Shown here: positions 54,791 through 64,000 of the stretch, piece by piece | Position numbering within the stretch: position 1 is the stretch's first letter | Layout: each line of letters begins with the position of its first letter | DNA from: Amaurobius ferox | Lineage: Eukaryota > Arthropoda > Arachnida > Araneae > Amaurobiidae | Reading direction: 5' to 3' | Assembly: GCA_951213105.1 (NCBI GenBank) | Contig: OX578135.1 | Span: 159,473,750-159,537,749, forward strand | Length of the DNA stretch: 64,000 nucleotides | Translations under genes and position numbers: made by a program | Notes under the pieces: generated by a model | What the model saw: the letters and a program-made list of their open reading frames with translations, nothing else | What the model was told of the DNA's origin: nothing | Databases searched by the model: none

Positions 54791-55330
54791 GCAATTTAAA
54801 ATGACCATATGCTTAATTCCATCATCCTCATTCCATTGTTTCATTGTTCCATCATTTAAAATATCCATAAAATTAAAATATCCATTTAAAATATCCAAAA
54901 GTTAAAATATACATTTAAAAAATCCAGATCGTCCCATCATATAAAATATAAATATAGAGCAAAGGAGCTCTATTCAGAACCGTGAAGTCACCTCCACCTT
55001 GACGTCCCCACCCACCACCTTCACCGGAAGGACTTCCGGACCCACATGTTTATCGTGATCGTACTCCGCGTGAACACGGCGGCAGTTTTGGCAGTGGCGG
55101 GAATCGTACCCGGGCCTACCGCTAACTTCCCGCGCGCTAATTTACAATTTAAAATGACCATATGCTCTCTAAGCTCTTAATTCCATCATCCTCATTCCAT
55201 TGTTCCATCATTTAAAATATCCATAAAATTTAAATATCCATCATTCCATCATTTAAAATATCCATAAAATTAAAATATCCATTTAAAAAATCCATATCGT
55301 TCCATCATTTAAAATATAAATATAATAATT
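54740..55330. repeat. Direct duplication containing ATCATTTAAAATATCC minisatellite
   Basis: The run CGCTAACTTCCCGCGCGCTA, then AATTTAAAATGACCATATGC and CCATCATCCTCATTCCATTG, occurs at about 54768 and again at about 55126. Each copy is followed by reiterated AAAATATCCAT units. CAGAACCGTGA, then GTCACCTCCACCTTGACGTC, likewise occurs twice (54976 and 55440). Confidence 0.8.
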
Positions 55331-56036
55331 TCTACAGTGCATATGTTAAGCTCTTATTTCATTTAAAATCGGAATCGCGGGAAACGGAAAGTAAAAACTA
55401 ATTCGGATTCTTATTGTCCCACCCATCGCTATGCATATACAGAACCGTGACGTCACCTCCACCTTGACGTCCCCACCCACCACCTTCCCCACTTCAGCGG
55501 GGGAGAAATTAAGCGGCACGCCGAGCGGAACGCCAAGAAATTGAAATTCGGAAACTTTTAAAATCCCGATCCTGTGGGCAATACGGAATATTTCCTGACC
55601 AGATTGGACTTGTAAGAATGCCAGATGTTTGACCTTTCTAAAAATGTAAATTATTAGTCGAAATTATGAGTACTTTTTACTATGCGAGAATTTAAAAACC
55701 AAAAATCGTTTTTTTGAGCCAAAAGTGAGTTTTGTTTTAAAATCTTTAAAAAATATTAGAAATCGAAATTCAGATTTGAAATTGATATATTTTTACTCCC
55801 AATTGTCTGCTCTTTCCGATGGTGTGAGTTGTTTTTTTCTACGACGTCTGGATCGTGGAGAAAAAAGGGCAAAAAAAGGTCGAAATCGCATAAAACATTA
55901 AATAAATAAAAAAATAATTAAAATTTTAAAAATCGGTTTTCACGTGTCCCCTTCCCTCCCCCCCGGGTCTCCGATTGCCAAATTTCGTAGCTCTCCGACG
56001 CGCGGTCGCGAAACGTATAGTGTATAAGACAGACAG

Positions 56037-56040
56037 ACAG

Positions 56041-56068
<28 letters not shown>
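56037..56068. repeat. (CA)n microsatellite
   Basis: An ACAG run passes into about 14 CA units at the 3' end of the RTE-like repeat. Confidence 0.9.
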
Positions 56069-56073
<5 letters not shown>

Positions 56074-56659
56074 TTGCCTTTTATTATTTAAGATAGTTTT
56101 TGCGATGGCCATTGCATCCACAGGGGAGCTACAGAATGTATATAGTTGGTCAAGGGTGCCATGGACTTGGAAAGGTTGAAAACCACAGGTACAAGTAATT
56201 GATTAAAAATATAAATCCATTTTGGAAGCAGCCTCTTTTTACAAAATGAAAAAACTGAGCAACCACACTACTGTAGGAAAAAAGGCATCTGTTAAACTGT
56301 TGAAGTAATCTGTTAAACATTAGTGTAATAGCTCTGTCTTTTCATCTTGAAGAAAGCTACTTTTTGCTTTCTAGACTGTTCGCAAAAAGTAGCTTTAATC
56401 AACTACTTGTGCTAATGATTTTTTTTATTTAATTTCAAATTATTTTAGACAGCAATTTGAGAGAATTATATTAATCATTGAACAAACTAGCTTTTATGTC
56501 AGTTTGTAGATGGATACAAAGAACAGAAGATGACTTCTGTCCGACTAAGATGAGAAATACTCTTATCATTCTGAAATGGAAATTTCAATTTCCCCTTACA
56601 CTATTCTTTTTAACTTCACATGGACTGTATTTGTACCTTTGTTCAAGATCTTTGGTGTG

Positions 56660-57490
56660 CTTAGTCTCAGCTCCCAGAGCACATAGAAAGCTGAAACTTG
56701 GCACACAGGTTCATCTCGTGCAACATTTTCATTCATATTATCAAATTTTCAGGTTATTATGTTACGTTCTTGCATCTGTTTGGCCCTTCGTTCAACATTT
56801 TTGACAGGCTCATTTTCAGCTCCCAGAGCATGTAGAGCGCTGAAACTCTGTATACAGTACAGTTTCATTCATGTCATTTACATACATCATCTTTTATGGT
56901 AAGGCACCTATGAGAGCTGATGCATCTACCAATTTGAATTTTGCTTGCATATTGGGTTACTATTAGGCAATCACTCTATCATACATTTCGGTATAAATTT
57001 GCAATAAAATGAGATGTTTGGCCATAAATTCCTCTAATAATTCCCGAAAAGAGATATGCATATTTAGATTTCAGAAAGAGGGATAAAATAGAAAAGATGA
57101 ATGTGAGAATATCGTTTTTGTTTTCTCTGCTATCGGTGATAGGTGTGGCAAAACCAGTGCATTCCACTGAGGTCAGCAAAGAGATTTTGGAGATCAGTGG
57201 TGCTTGTTTCTCACTTTTATTCAGTACGATTGCTTTAGGCCAGCCTGTGTTATATTACAGGAACTCTATTTTATGGGCTCATTCTCAGCTCCCAGAGCAC
57301 CTGGAGAGCTGAAACTCACCACACAGTTTCATTTCATGTAAAATTTTCATGTCATTACATTATGTCATTTATATATGTCATCTTTCACGTCATCGCTTAT
57401 TCTCGACTCTCGGAGAATGCAGAGAGCTGAAATTTGACACAGTTTCATCCCACAGAGCATTTTCATCTATCAAATTTTAATGTTACGTTG
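56660..57490 (+). repeat. Satellite-like units around CAGCTCCCAGAGCA, interrupted by repeat D
   Basis: CTCAGCTCCCAGAGCACATA then GCTGAAACTTGGCACAC and TTTTCAT recurs at about 56667, 56816, 57283 and, more diverged, 57403. The 56.9-57.27 kb interval between the second and third unit contains repeat D. The CAGCTC/GAGCTG arms are themselves self-complementary. Confidence 0.75.
56930..57180 (-). repeat. Dispersed repeat D, copy 2
   Basis: The reverse complement carries TGACCTCAGTGGAATGCACT, CGGGAATTATTAGAGGAATT and TATGGCCAAACATCTC, in the same order as at 24.78-25.05 kb. No protein was recognised. Confidence 0.6.
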
Positions 57491-57697
57491 CATCATTTTT
57501 GTATGTTATGACTATGTTTTTGCCCTTTTCATGTATTTTCTGTGTGAATTACGGATCAGTATCTTTGGATTAAATGTTCTCCTGATTCTAACCAGTTGAC
57601 CCATGTGTAATACTGCATAGGTTTGAACATAAATTACGTCAAAAATTTTAAACTAAGTATAAGAAAGTTTAAGTATAAGAAAGGAAACAAAAATTAA

Positions 57698-58048
57698 GTG
57701 TCCTCTCCTACGCATCAGTGGTACATGAAGAAGTAGAAAATTAATTTTAATCACACACGAAATTGAGGGTGTAGGCAGATTCAATTTAAAACAATAATTT
57801 ATAAATTATCATTCAAAATTGATATTATCATTATTCAATATTGATATGCAAAATTGTCAAAGGGGAATGAGGTTGTAGGCAGGATACATAGTTTCAAGAA
57901 TTTTGCATAATATCAATTGTATATAAGGATAAATTTATATGTTATTGTTTTAGATTGATTCTCCTACACCCTCAATTTTGATTAAATTGGTGTGATTAAA
58001 ATTTATTTTCTACTTTTCTATGTGCCACCATTGTGTAGGGGAGGACAT
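57698..58048. mobile_element. Foldback MITE, 351 bp, TTAA-flanked
   Basis: The left arm is GTGTCCTCTCCTACGCATCA; the right arm in reverse is ATGTCCTCCCCTACACAATG. Both continue through GTAGAAAATTAATTTTAATC (AAAT in the right arm), GAGGGTGTAGG and AAAACAATAA, about 110 bases. TTAA is outside both ends (57694-57697 and 58049-58052). Confidence 0.75.
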
Positions 58049-58052
58049 TTAA

Positions 58053-59314
58053 AAACTTTTTTCTGACTTATAATTTTTTTTCTTTATTAAAAGCAGGTAC
58101 AATGGAAACATGCATTACTATGTTTTTCATTCAATTTTGAATTGTGCAATTCTACATGAGCCAAATCGCCCCTTAATTAAAGGAATCAAGACTGCCGTAA
58201 TGTTCTTTTCTTCCCAATCTCTATTTTCAATTTACAACAGTCTGTACTCGTGAATTGCAGGATAGTTAAAATTTGTTAAAAAAGAGGAAATATAGTAAAA
58301 GGCCAAATTCTCACCAAAACATGAGCCATTAAAATCTATATTTTCTTCTAAAATAGACATTGAGGAAGGAAAACTTCACACTTTACTGTTATTTTTTTTT
58401 TTTATCAACAATGTGTGATCTATAGCAATTGCAGTCTCTTACCTTCTGTAACAGAATAAAATGTTTGGACGATAAACTACTACTATCTGCAGAAAATTCT
58501 TTGCTATACAGTTAAATTGCTCAAAATGATATATCTATTATAAGTGACCACTGACATCTCTTAGCGACCATTTTGTTTCAGAAATTGATTTCAAACTCCG
58601 TAGATGGTGTTAATTTTACCCTCATTACCTTATAAACTCTTATAAGAAAAAAAAAATATATTTTTTCTTTTCATTGACAAAAGAAAAAAGCTTTTGCATA
58701 TTTTACCTTTTATACTCGCAAAAGGTGCAGAAAAATTCATTGTTTTTCCTTACAATCCTTATTTGTATGAGTTATATAATCTGCATATTTTATACTCTTC
58801 AGGTGTAATACAATGAAGTATTGCATTTGACAGGGCAAGGGTGTTGCTGCCTCCTCTCAGGAATATGCAAATTTAATTTAATTCTTGACAAGTTCTATAC
58901 AATGTCATTTAAATATCCATTGGTCATAATGAAAGGTGTGAAAATCAACATTGTACATATATTTCTTCTTTTGATAGAACTTTTCTGTAAATGTTTACTT
59001 CTGTAGGTTTTCATCATCACTCTCTCAGAAGTAAAAGAATAAAATGCAGTAGAAGATAATTTTTTTTAGGTTAGACCATCAAATTAATGTATATAACAAA
59101 ATCATAAGTAATTAACATTTTTTATTTAATTTATCCATAACTCTTTTTTCTCCTCATACTAAATTATGAGTTTTGGAGGTTTCTAGGTATTAGTTAAAGA
59201 TTTACATAAGGCATGACATTATGAGAAATTAAACAAATTCTTTAATTTCGGAAAATTATAATAAGGTCAAATGTGATCAATGGAATTTTAATGACATATT
59301 AATAAATACTTCAC
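58053..59314. other. No recognised feature
   Basis: AT-rich; frames here are short and carry no motif. Confidence 0.4.
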
Positions 59315-59327
59315 AGAAATGCAATGC

Positions 59328-59374
59328 CGGTTACCTTACACCTTTCTGGTAGGTCGGACGGTCTGGGTCTCAAC
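59328..59374 (+). mobile_element. SINE 3'-tail insertion, 47 bp, with perfect 13-bp target duplication
   Basis: AGAAATGCAATGC occurs at 59315-59327 and 59375-59387. The 47 bases between are CGGTTACCTTACACCTTTCT through GGTCGGACGGTCTGGGTC to TCAAC, exactly the end of the 43.4-kb SINE family and nothing more. Confidence 0.92.
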
Positions 59375-59865
59375 AGAAATGCAATGCAATCAAAAGGAGC
59401 TGTTACTTTGTGATGTGCAATTTTTTAGCGGGATTTCTCCAAAATTTGCAGCCAATTTGACTTCGGCTCACTTTTGGTTCCATTTGATCCAGATCAACGA
59501 AAAATTCGAAATAGGGGTGGTGATATAAAGAGATTTTCAAGTACCACTTTGCCTTTCAAAAATGTGTGATATTCCATTTTTATGCTTAAATTTTAAACGG
59601 TTTTCGATATTCAGAACTTCTAGTCATTGAGAATGCATGAAGCGTTTGAAATAGCTATAGTATATTAATAAAATTTATTTTATATTTATTACTATATTAT
59701 CATATTTATATAGCTACTCATTTCAGCAATACTTGGTACATTCTTCTAATACTATCGTTGAAAAAATAGTTAGCTCGTTTTCAAGAATATCCAAACTATG
59801 TAAATCCATTGGAATCCAAGAGTTCAAATTTTTAACCTCATCACAATCCTTTTTCTATTACATAT

Positions 59866-59945
59866 ACAGTGAAACCTGGCTATAATGAATAATAAAGCAT
59901 CTGTCTATAACGATCTTTTCTGTGATCCCGACTACTTATGTATAT
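59866..59945 (+). mobile_element. Tigger-like terminal fragment
   Basis: CAGTGAAACCTGGCTATAAT after TA, then CTGTCTATAACGATC, is close to the end of the MITE at 31.48 kb. It is cut off directly by the next element at 59947. Confidence 0.6.
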
Positions 59946-59946
59946 A

Positions 59947-60787
59947 CAGGGTGATTAAAAAAAGGTGAGCCAAACTTTATGAGGTGGTAGTACACACCAA
60001 ACCAAACATTTTTCGTCATAGTTTATCGGGTCGGAAATGAAACTTAAAGGTGTTACAGGACGCCTACTCGTATGCACATTTCATCTGGGAAAGAAGAACC
60101 CTTATGCAAATTTTCATAACACCGAATTTACAGCCTTATCAGTTTGCAGCAGTTATTTGCAGATGCAGCTCTAACTTTTGAGACGATGGAGGAATTTACA
60201 AATAGGGAAAAAGCTGATGTGCATTTCGACTATGGAGCTGTAAAATGGAAATGGCAGAGAGGCATGACATGACGACTGTACGGAGAACATTTTCCCCATA
60301 GGCGGTTTCCCAATCGTAAAACATTCGAACGCTTGCATCGGCAGCTGTGTGTATAGGGATCCTTTTTCGGTACCAGGTCTGATGCAGGTCATGCAAGGAG
60401 TGCTAGAACGTCAAGTATAGAACAGGCGATTCTGGACACAATAACAGTTCGACCAAGCACAAGACAAAAGGGCATACTCTTGGTGTGCTCCAATTCACAG
60501 TATGGCTGGTTCTGCATGGGGAACAGTTACACCCATACCATCTCCAGCTAATCCAAGCAATGGCGGTCACTCTTTTGAGCCATTACTGTAATTATTGTTT
60601 GTTAAATGTCATTTTATAACTTGTAAGTCATTCTTGTGTTTTTGCCTTACCTCATCGGTTTCACCATTAAACGCCCACTGGGGCCTTTACATTTCATTCT
60701 CGACCCTGTAAACTATGTTGAAAAATGCTTTTTTTGGCGTGTATTACCACCTCGTAAAGTTTGGCCTATCGTTTTTTAATCATCCTG
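59947..60787 (+). mobile_element. mariner-type remnant, 841 bp, with about 105-bp terminal repeats
   Basis: The left end CAGGGTGATTAAAAAAAGGT and the right end in reverse CAGGATGATTAAAAAACGAT stay alike through GGCCAAACTTTACGAGGTGG to GGGTCGAGAATGAAA. TA lies outside both (59945-59946 and 60788-60789). The inside is a deleted transposase. Confidence 0.8.
60186..60590 (+). pseudogene. mariner-type transposase, N-terminal remnant
   Basis: From the ATG at 60186 the plus strand reads MEEFTNREKADVHFDYGAVK and, with shifts of frame, NIFPIGGFPIVKHSN and GSCVYRDPFSVPGL. These match the N-terminal DNA-binding region of a transposase family frequent in spider genomes (recognised from memory of its MEDFTNIEKADMHF-type start). 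A later HPYHLQ phrase suggests that the middle was deleted. The catalytic domain is missing. Confidence 0.6.
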
Positions 60788-60807
60788 TATTTATATGGAA
60801 CAATGGG

Positions 60808-61177
60808 CGCCCGCATGAGTACTTTTGGGGGGAGGGGAGCTAAGATTAGCTAACAAGTACTTTATTTTAAAATGTGAACGGTCTTATTAAAAACTAACAA
60901 TTTGTTTCTGCTCTATTCATTAAATTTATTTATAAAGTTACAAAAAGAAAACTGAACAGTTAAATTATTTAGCTGATTTAAAAAACTGTCACTGAAAATT
61001 AATAGTGCATGTATGATGATGATATGTGAAAACTACATTTCAAATGAGTTAAATGTTCGTAGAGTAATTTTTTTTTGCCAACACAGAAGTTACAACTGAA
61101 CTGTACTATACAATTAAAGTTATAATTACAGTTTAGAACATTGTGATGGGAAAAGTTAGTTCCACCATGATAGATAT
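60808..61177. other. 3' non-coding end of the broken hAT element (probable)
   Basis: GGGCGCCCGCATGAGTACTT near 60808 is GC-rich and resembles hAT ends of the ZMYM1-type. It lies just past the 3' end of the transposase pseudogene. No partner end was found. Confidence 0.35.
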
Positions 61178-62570
61178 CTAGCACTTTTCAGAGAAAGCAA
61201 ACTGCAGATTTCGTTTGGGTTTAGAGAACTTGGCAATAGCCAATTTTTCCAAATTCAGCTCTTTTGCTCTGTCTCTATGAACGCTTAATAAGCACAAACT
61301 TGAAAGCCAGTCTTGGCTCATTGTACTCCTTAACCATGTCTTCACTCGCCTGAGGGTGCTAAATGACCTTTCCACAGTACATGTAGCGAAATTGTCATAA
61401 TTCAGTAGCGCCCTCTTAATAGAAAGGGAAAATGCAGTGTCTGAAAGGAGATGACTTAGCTTAACTTTTCCACCACAGTCCTTGTTTTTCCATATATCAT
61501 ACCAGGTTCTAGCCTCGGCATCTAGATTTTCAATGTCATAAAACTGAGACAGTTCCTTCATAGCTTTGACAAAAACATCTTTTTCCATGTTTTTTATCAT
61601 GTTGGGATGAATTAAAATTGCTTTGCTTTGAATGGTGTCTCATTGCTGTCAGTAAATCTTGATTCAAGCGACATAACTAGAGAGTATAAGAAAGGAATAA
61701 AAATAGCTGCTCTGTAGTAATCAAGTGGAATGGCCACAGAAATGTTCGAACGATGAGTTTGTCTTGCAGACGTTTCAGGCATTTTGATTTCAATTTCCAG
61801 ATAATCACGCGTGTCTTTTACTTCTTTGAAAATTTCAGCAAATTATTCTTTTGATTCCACCCTGTACTTTCGAAAAACCTCCAGAAGCTTTTTATTTGAT
61901 GTACAGAATGCAAGTCAAAATCTACAGACTGCAATTTGTTCACAATTGGCTCCAGATAGGAAGAATAAATACTTGGTTATGATTTTGAAAAACACGATGA
62001 CCACTACAGATGATGTTGCATTGTCTAACTGGGAGGCTTGTGAGCGTGTTTGTGAGATCGCCTCATCATCGATAGAAATATAATTAAGACCTTCCCTGAT
62101 GGTTACAGAATGTGTACAAAAATATCGTATAGACTTGTATTTTTCAGACCATCTTGTTTCACTAAGACAAATCACTAAAAAATCTGATCACTTGCTTTAT
62201 TGTTCCAATTGTGTTTCTGATTTCTGGCACATGATTGAGGCCATTGACCACTAGGTTCAATGGATGGGATGCGCAATGAAAATATACAGGCTTTTGGATA
62301 GTTCTCGCTGATCCTTTGTTGAACACCAGTATCTTTTCCAGCCATCGTGGAGCATGTAGAACCCTAAACCAATAAGCTTAGTCATTTCTAGTCAACTTTT
62401 CCGCGAAGTGCAAAATAGTATTTGCTACACTTTCTGCATCTAATTTCTCAAGCTCTGCAAAACCCATGAATTCTTTTATCATACAATCAACATCAGCAAC
62501 TTCTTTGATGTGTCTTATTCCAAGAGACATTTGCGCTTTGCAACTAATGTCAGCAGTTGCATACAATTTC
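61178..62570 (-). pseudogene. hAT transposase, ZMYM1-like, C-terminal two-thirds, frameshifted
   Basis: Reading down the minus strand: MYATADISCKAQMSLGIRHI with LDAESVANTILHFAEKL (62566-62378), then MAGKDTGVQQRISENYPKA and in another frame YFHCASHPLNLVVNG with VPEIRNTIGTIKQVIRFF, then CLSETRWSEKYKSIRYF. After a gap comes an uninterrupted C-terminal piece at 61600-61178 with TCTVERSFSTLRRVKTWLRS and LCLLSVHR, the hAT dimerisation domain. At least two frame changes and several stops break it, and the N-terminal zinc finger is missing. It is a different family from the intact hAT at the left edge: the region before the equivalent of GQGFDGASAM reads LIGLGF. Confidence 0.85.
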
Positions 62571-62588
62571 CACTACCAATATGCAGCT

Positions 62589-62631
62589 AATATTGGCTCT
62601 ATTTTGGTTTAGCCAAAATAGAGCCAATATT
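62589..62631. repeat. Perfect 19-bp hairpin with 5-base loop
   Basis: AATATTGGCTCTATTTTGG at 62589-62607 is the exact reverse complement of 62613-62631, with TTTAG between. It sits at the truncated 5' edge of the hAT pseudogene. Confidence 0.9.
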
Positions 62632-62747
62632 GGCCAAACCTTAGGTGCCAAGATACAGTCAATATCAGCTATATCTTGATCACCCACATTTAGCAGATTT
62701 TAAAATCTTGCATATTAAAATACTGTTTTATCTAAATACTATTTTTA

Positions 62748-63140
62748 CTTTCCTTATATACATAATGTATAAGGAAAGTATTGTGAGGGGTCGAAAATTC
62801 GAATTCGAGTTTTCGACGGGAGAGCACGTTTCAAGCATCCCTGATCACGAATGAAACAGTTTTGAGGTGATGTCTGTGTGTGTGCGTGTGAAAGTATGTG
62901 TCTGTCTGTGTGTGTGTGTCAGCGAGTCTGTAACGTAATCGAATGTTCAGAATCTTAAACGTAATCGAATCTTCAAAACCCCCCAAATTTTCGAGTGAAA
63001 TTTAAAAAAAAATCATAAAATCAAAACCATTAATAAAGCTACGTAAATAGACATTTCTTATATAATTTTTCCTTAGAAAACGATTGACATAAACTTTAGA
63101 ACGATAGCACGAACCGTTCTCGAGATATTGTACATTTTTA
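62748..63140 (-). repeat. Dispersed repeat B with terminal palindrome
   Basis: ACTTTCCTTATATACATAAT and its complement GTATAAGGAAAGT form a 15-bp-arm hairpin. It is followed by GGGGTCGAAAATTCGAATTC, a TG/TCTG microsatellite and ACGTAATCGAATGTTC. The inner part (CGAACCGTTCTCGAGATATT) matches 4.9 kb in reverse. Confidence 0.65.
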
Positions 63141-63520
63141 AAATAAATTTATCAAAAAATCCCATAAATTAAAAAAATATATTAACTGTTGAGAAACATG
63201 TTCACTTTTCATATGTAATATCATGCGATGAAATTGCTGACATCATTCTCGTAAATCTTGCTCGTTCCATTCATGAGAAAAGATACTTTGATTAATACTT
63301 TTGTATTTGAACGCCAATAGTCATTTATCTGCTGTAAGAATAACTTATTTATCCGTTCAAAACGTTTGGCGACGAATATGGCGGAATGTCGCCAACTTGG
63401 CGACTTTTTTAAATGTTGCCAAATGAACGAAAATCTCGCCAAATGGATAGGAATGACGCTAAATCAATGAAAATGACGACTAATTGTCGAAAATTCAATA
63501 TCTTGGAAAGAATATAAGTA

Positions 63521-64000
63521 CAGTATTGTGGCAATTAATTGAGAAATGCAGTTTTTTTTTATAAAATTCAGTTTTATTCAAGTTTTCTATGGATACATTT
63601 AAAACTAATAAGTATTACTTACTAATAAGTATACTAATAAGTATATAAGTACTAAACTAATAAGTATTATAAGTAGTACCCTCCCCGAGACTTTATAACA
63701 TCACAGACACGTTTCGGCATGGAATGTACTAGACTAGCACATGTAGTTTTAATTTCAACGTCTCTAAACCATATGTCAATAACGGCCGAAATTAGCTTGT
63801 CCATCGTCGTACAGTCAAATTTGTGAAGCCGTTTTTTGACAATAGCCCACAAATTTTCTATGGGATTCAAGTCTGGTGAATTCCCGGGCCAATCCAGTAC
63901 GGTAATATTTTTTTTTAGCAGAAATTTTTGATTCGCTTCGAAGTGTGACATGGCGGGCTGTCTTGTTGGAAAACGCAATCTCCGTTCGGCCACAGTTTAG
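63521..64000 (-). mobile_element. Tc1-like transposon, 3' part, cut by the window edge
   Basis: The end CAGTATTGTGGCAATTAATT with TA outside (63519-63520) is a Tc1-type terminal repeat. The transposase C-terminus lies inward on the minus strand. The other end is beyond base 64000. Confidence 0.8.
63667..64000 (-). pseudogene. Tc1-type (DDE) transposase, C-terminal part with a frameshift
   Basis: The minus strand ends with FLLKKNITVLDWPGNSPDLN, then PIENLWAIVKKRLHKF, the last catalytic region of Tc1-type enzymes with its Glu in IENLW. Upstream of FLLKK the protein continues only in another frame as CVFQQDSPPCHTSKRIKN, the second catalytic Asp motif. A one-base shift near 63925-63935, beside an A-run, therefore inactivates this copy. 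The first catalytic Asp is off the window. Confidence 0.85.

Larger units (their letters stand above)
53588..56096 (+). mobile_element. RTE-like non-LTR-derived repeat, enlarged by a SINE array
   Basis: The start CTAGCCGCCTTTGGCGACCA then GCCTGTTCGC and the end (TTTCGTAGCTCTCCGACGCG, CGGTCGCGAAACGTATAGTG, an ACAG/CA microsatellite, CTTTTATTATTTAAGATAG) are the form of short RTE-type or RTE-mobilised repeats of arthropods. Assignment to RTE is by resemblance only. No reverse transcriptase remains. The opening 30 bases recur at 54026, showing an internal duplication. Confidence 0.5.
53468..56188. mobile_element. Outer hAT-like repeat, interrupted by an RTE-like repeat
   Basis: The left end CCAATGGTTTTCATCCGGTA and the right end in reverse CTGTGGTTTTCAACCTTTCC resemble each other. 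The phrases CGGCTCCCTGG at the left and GGCACCCTTGACC at the right lie close inside. Everything between 53588 and 56096 belongs to a second element, so the original repeat was only about 210 bp. Confidence 0.5.

Noticed and set aside
54378..54905. Overlapping frames of 85 to 126 codons
   Set aside because: They arise from GC-rich SINE copies and shift between units.

Overview
This is an AT-rich animal nuclear window with GT-AG introns, long introns packed with DNA transposons, tRNA-derived SINEs and many microsatellites. The repeat mix (Tc1/mariner, hAT, pogo/Tigger and piggyBac relics, palindrome-headed dispersed repeats) and the closeness of the one host gene to an insect orphan SLC6 transporter point to an arthropod, probably an arachnid. 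The species level is inference.

The only host gene supported is on the + strand: a 14-exon SLC6-family (neurotransmitter:sodium symporter) gene running from about 8.3 kb to 51.15 kb. The 14 exons join in phase at canonical splice sites into an open frame of 825 codons: an N-terminal cytoplasmic tail, twelve membrane helices in SLC6 order and a C-terminal tail. It most resembles the orphan transporter called bedraggled in insects. Its helix 1, 7 and 8 ion-site residues are atypical, and it has three PPxY motifs, one in the N-tail and two in the C-tail. The true start may lie in an exon further upstream.

Layout. 1-1.92 kb: 5' end of a hAT element with an uninterrupted transposase frame that runs off the left edge. 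1.9-8.3 kb: dispersed repeats, microsatellites and a foldback element. 8.3-51.2 kb: the SLC6 gene. Its introns hold a complete 1301-bp mariner-type element (DD41D, intact 353-aa transposase), foldback elements, a Tigger relic, two copies of a satellite-bearing repeat, a second mariner with very long terminal repeats, two piggyBac-like deletion derivatives, a 140-bp tandem repeat, three SINE insertions (one a 5S-rRNA/tRNA composite) and several very short SINE-tail insertions. 51.2-53.5 kb: 3' untranslated and flanking sequence. 53.5-56.2 kb: a three-level nest, with a tandem SINE array inside an RTE-like repeat inside a hAT-like repeat. 56.2-64 kb: satellite, foldback, a mariner remnant, a broken hAT transposase and the end of a Tc1 element.

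No rRNA or tRNA gene judged functional, CRISPR array or operon was seen. The 5S-like and tRNA-like sequences are parts of SINEs. All repeat boundaries were read by eye from terminal repeats and target-site duplications.
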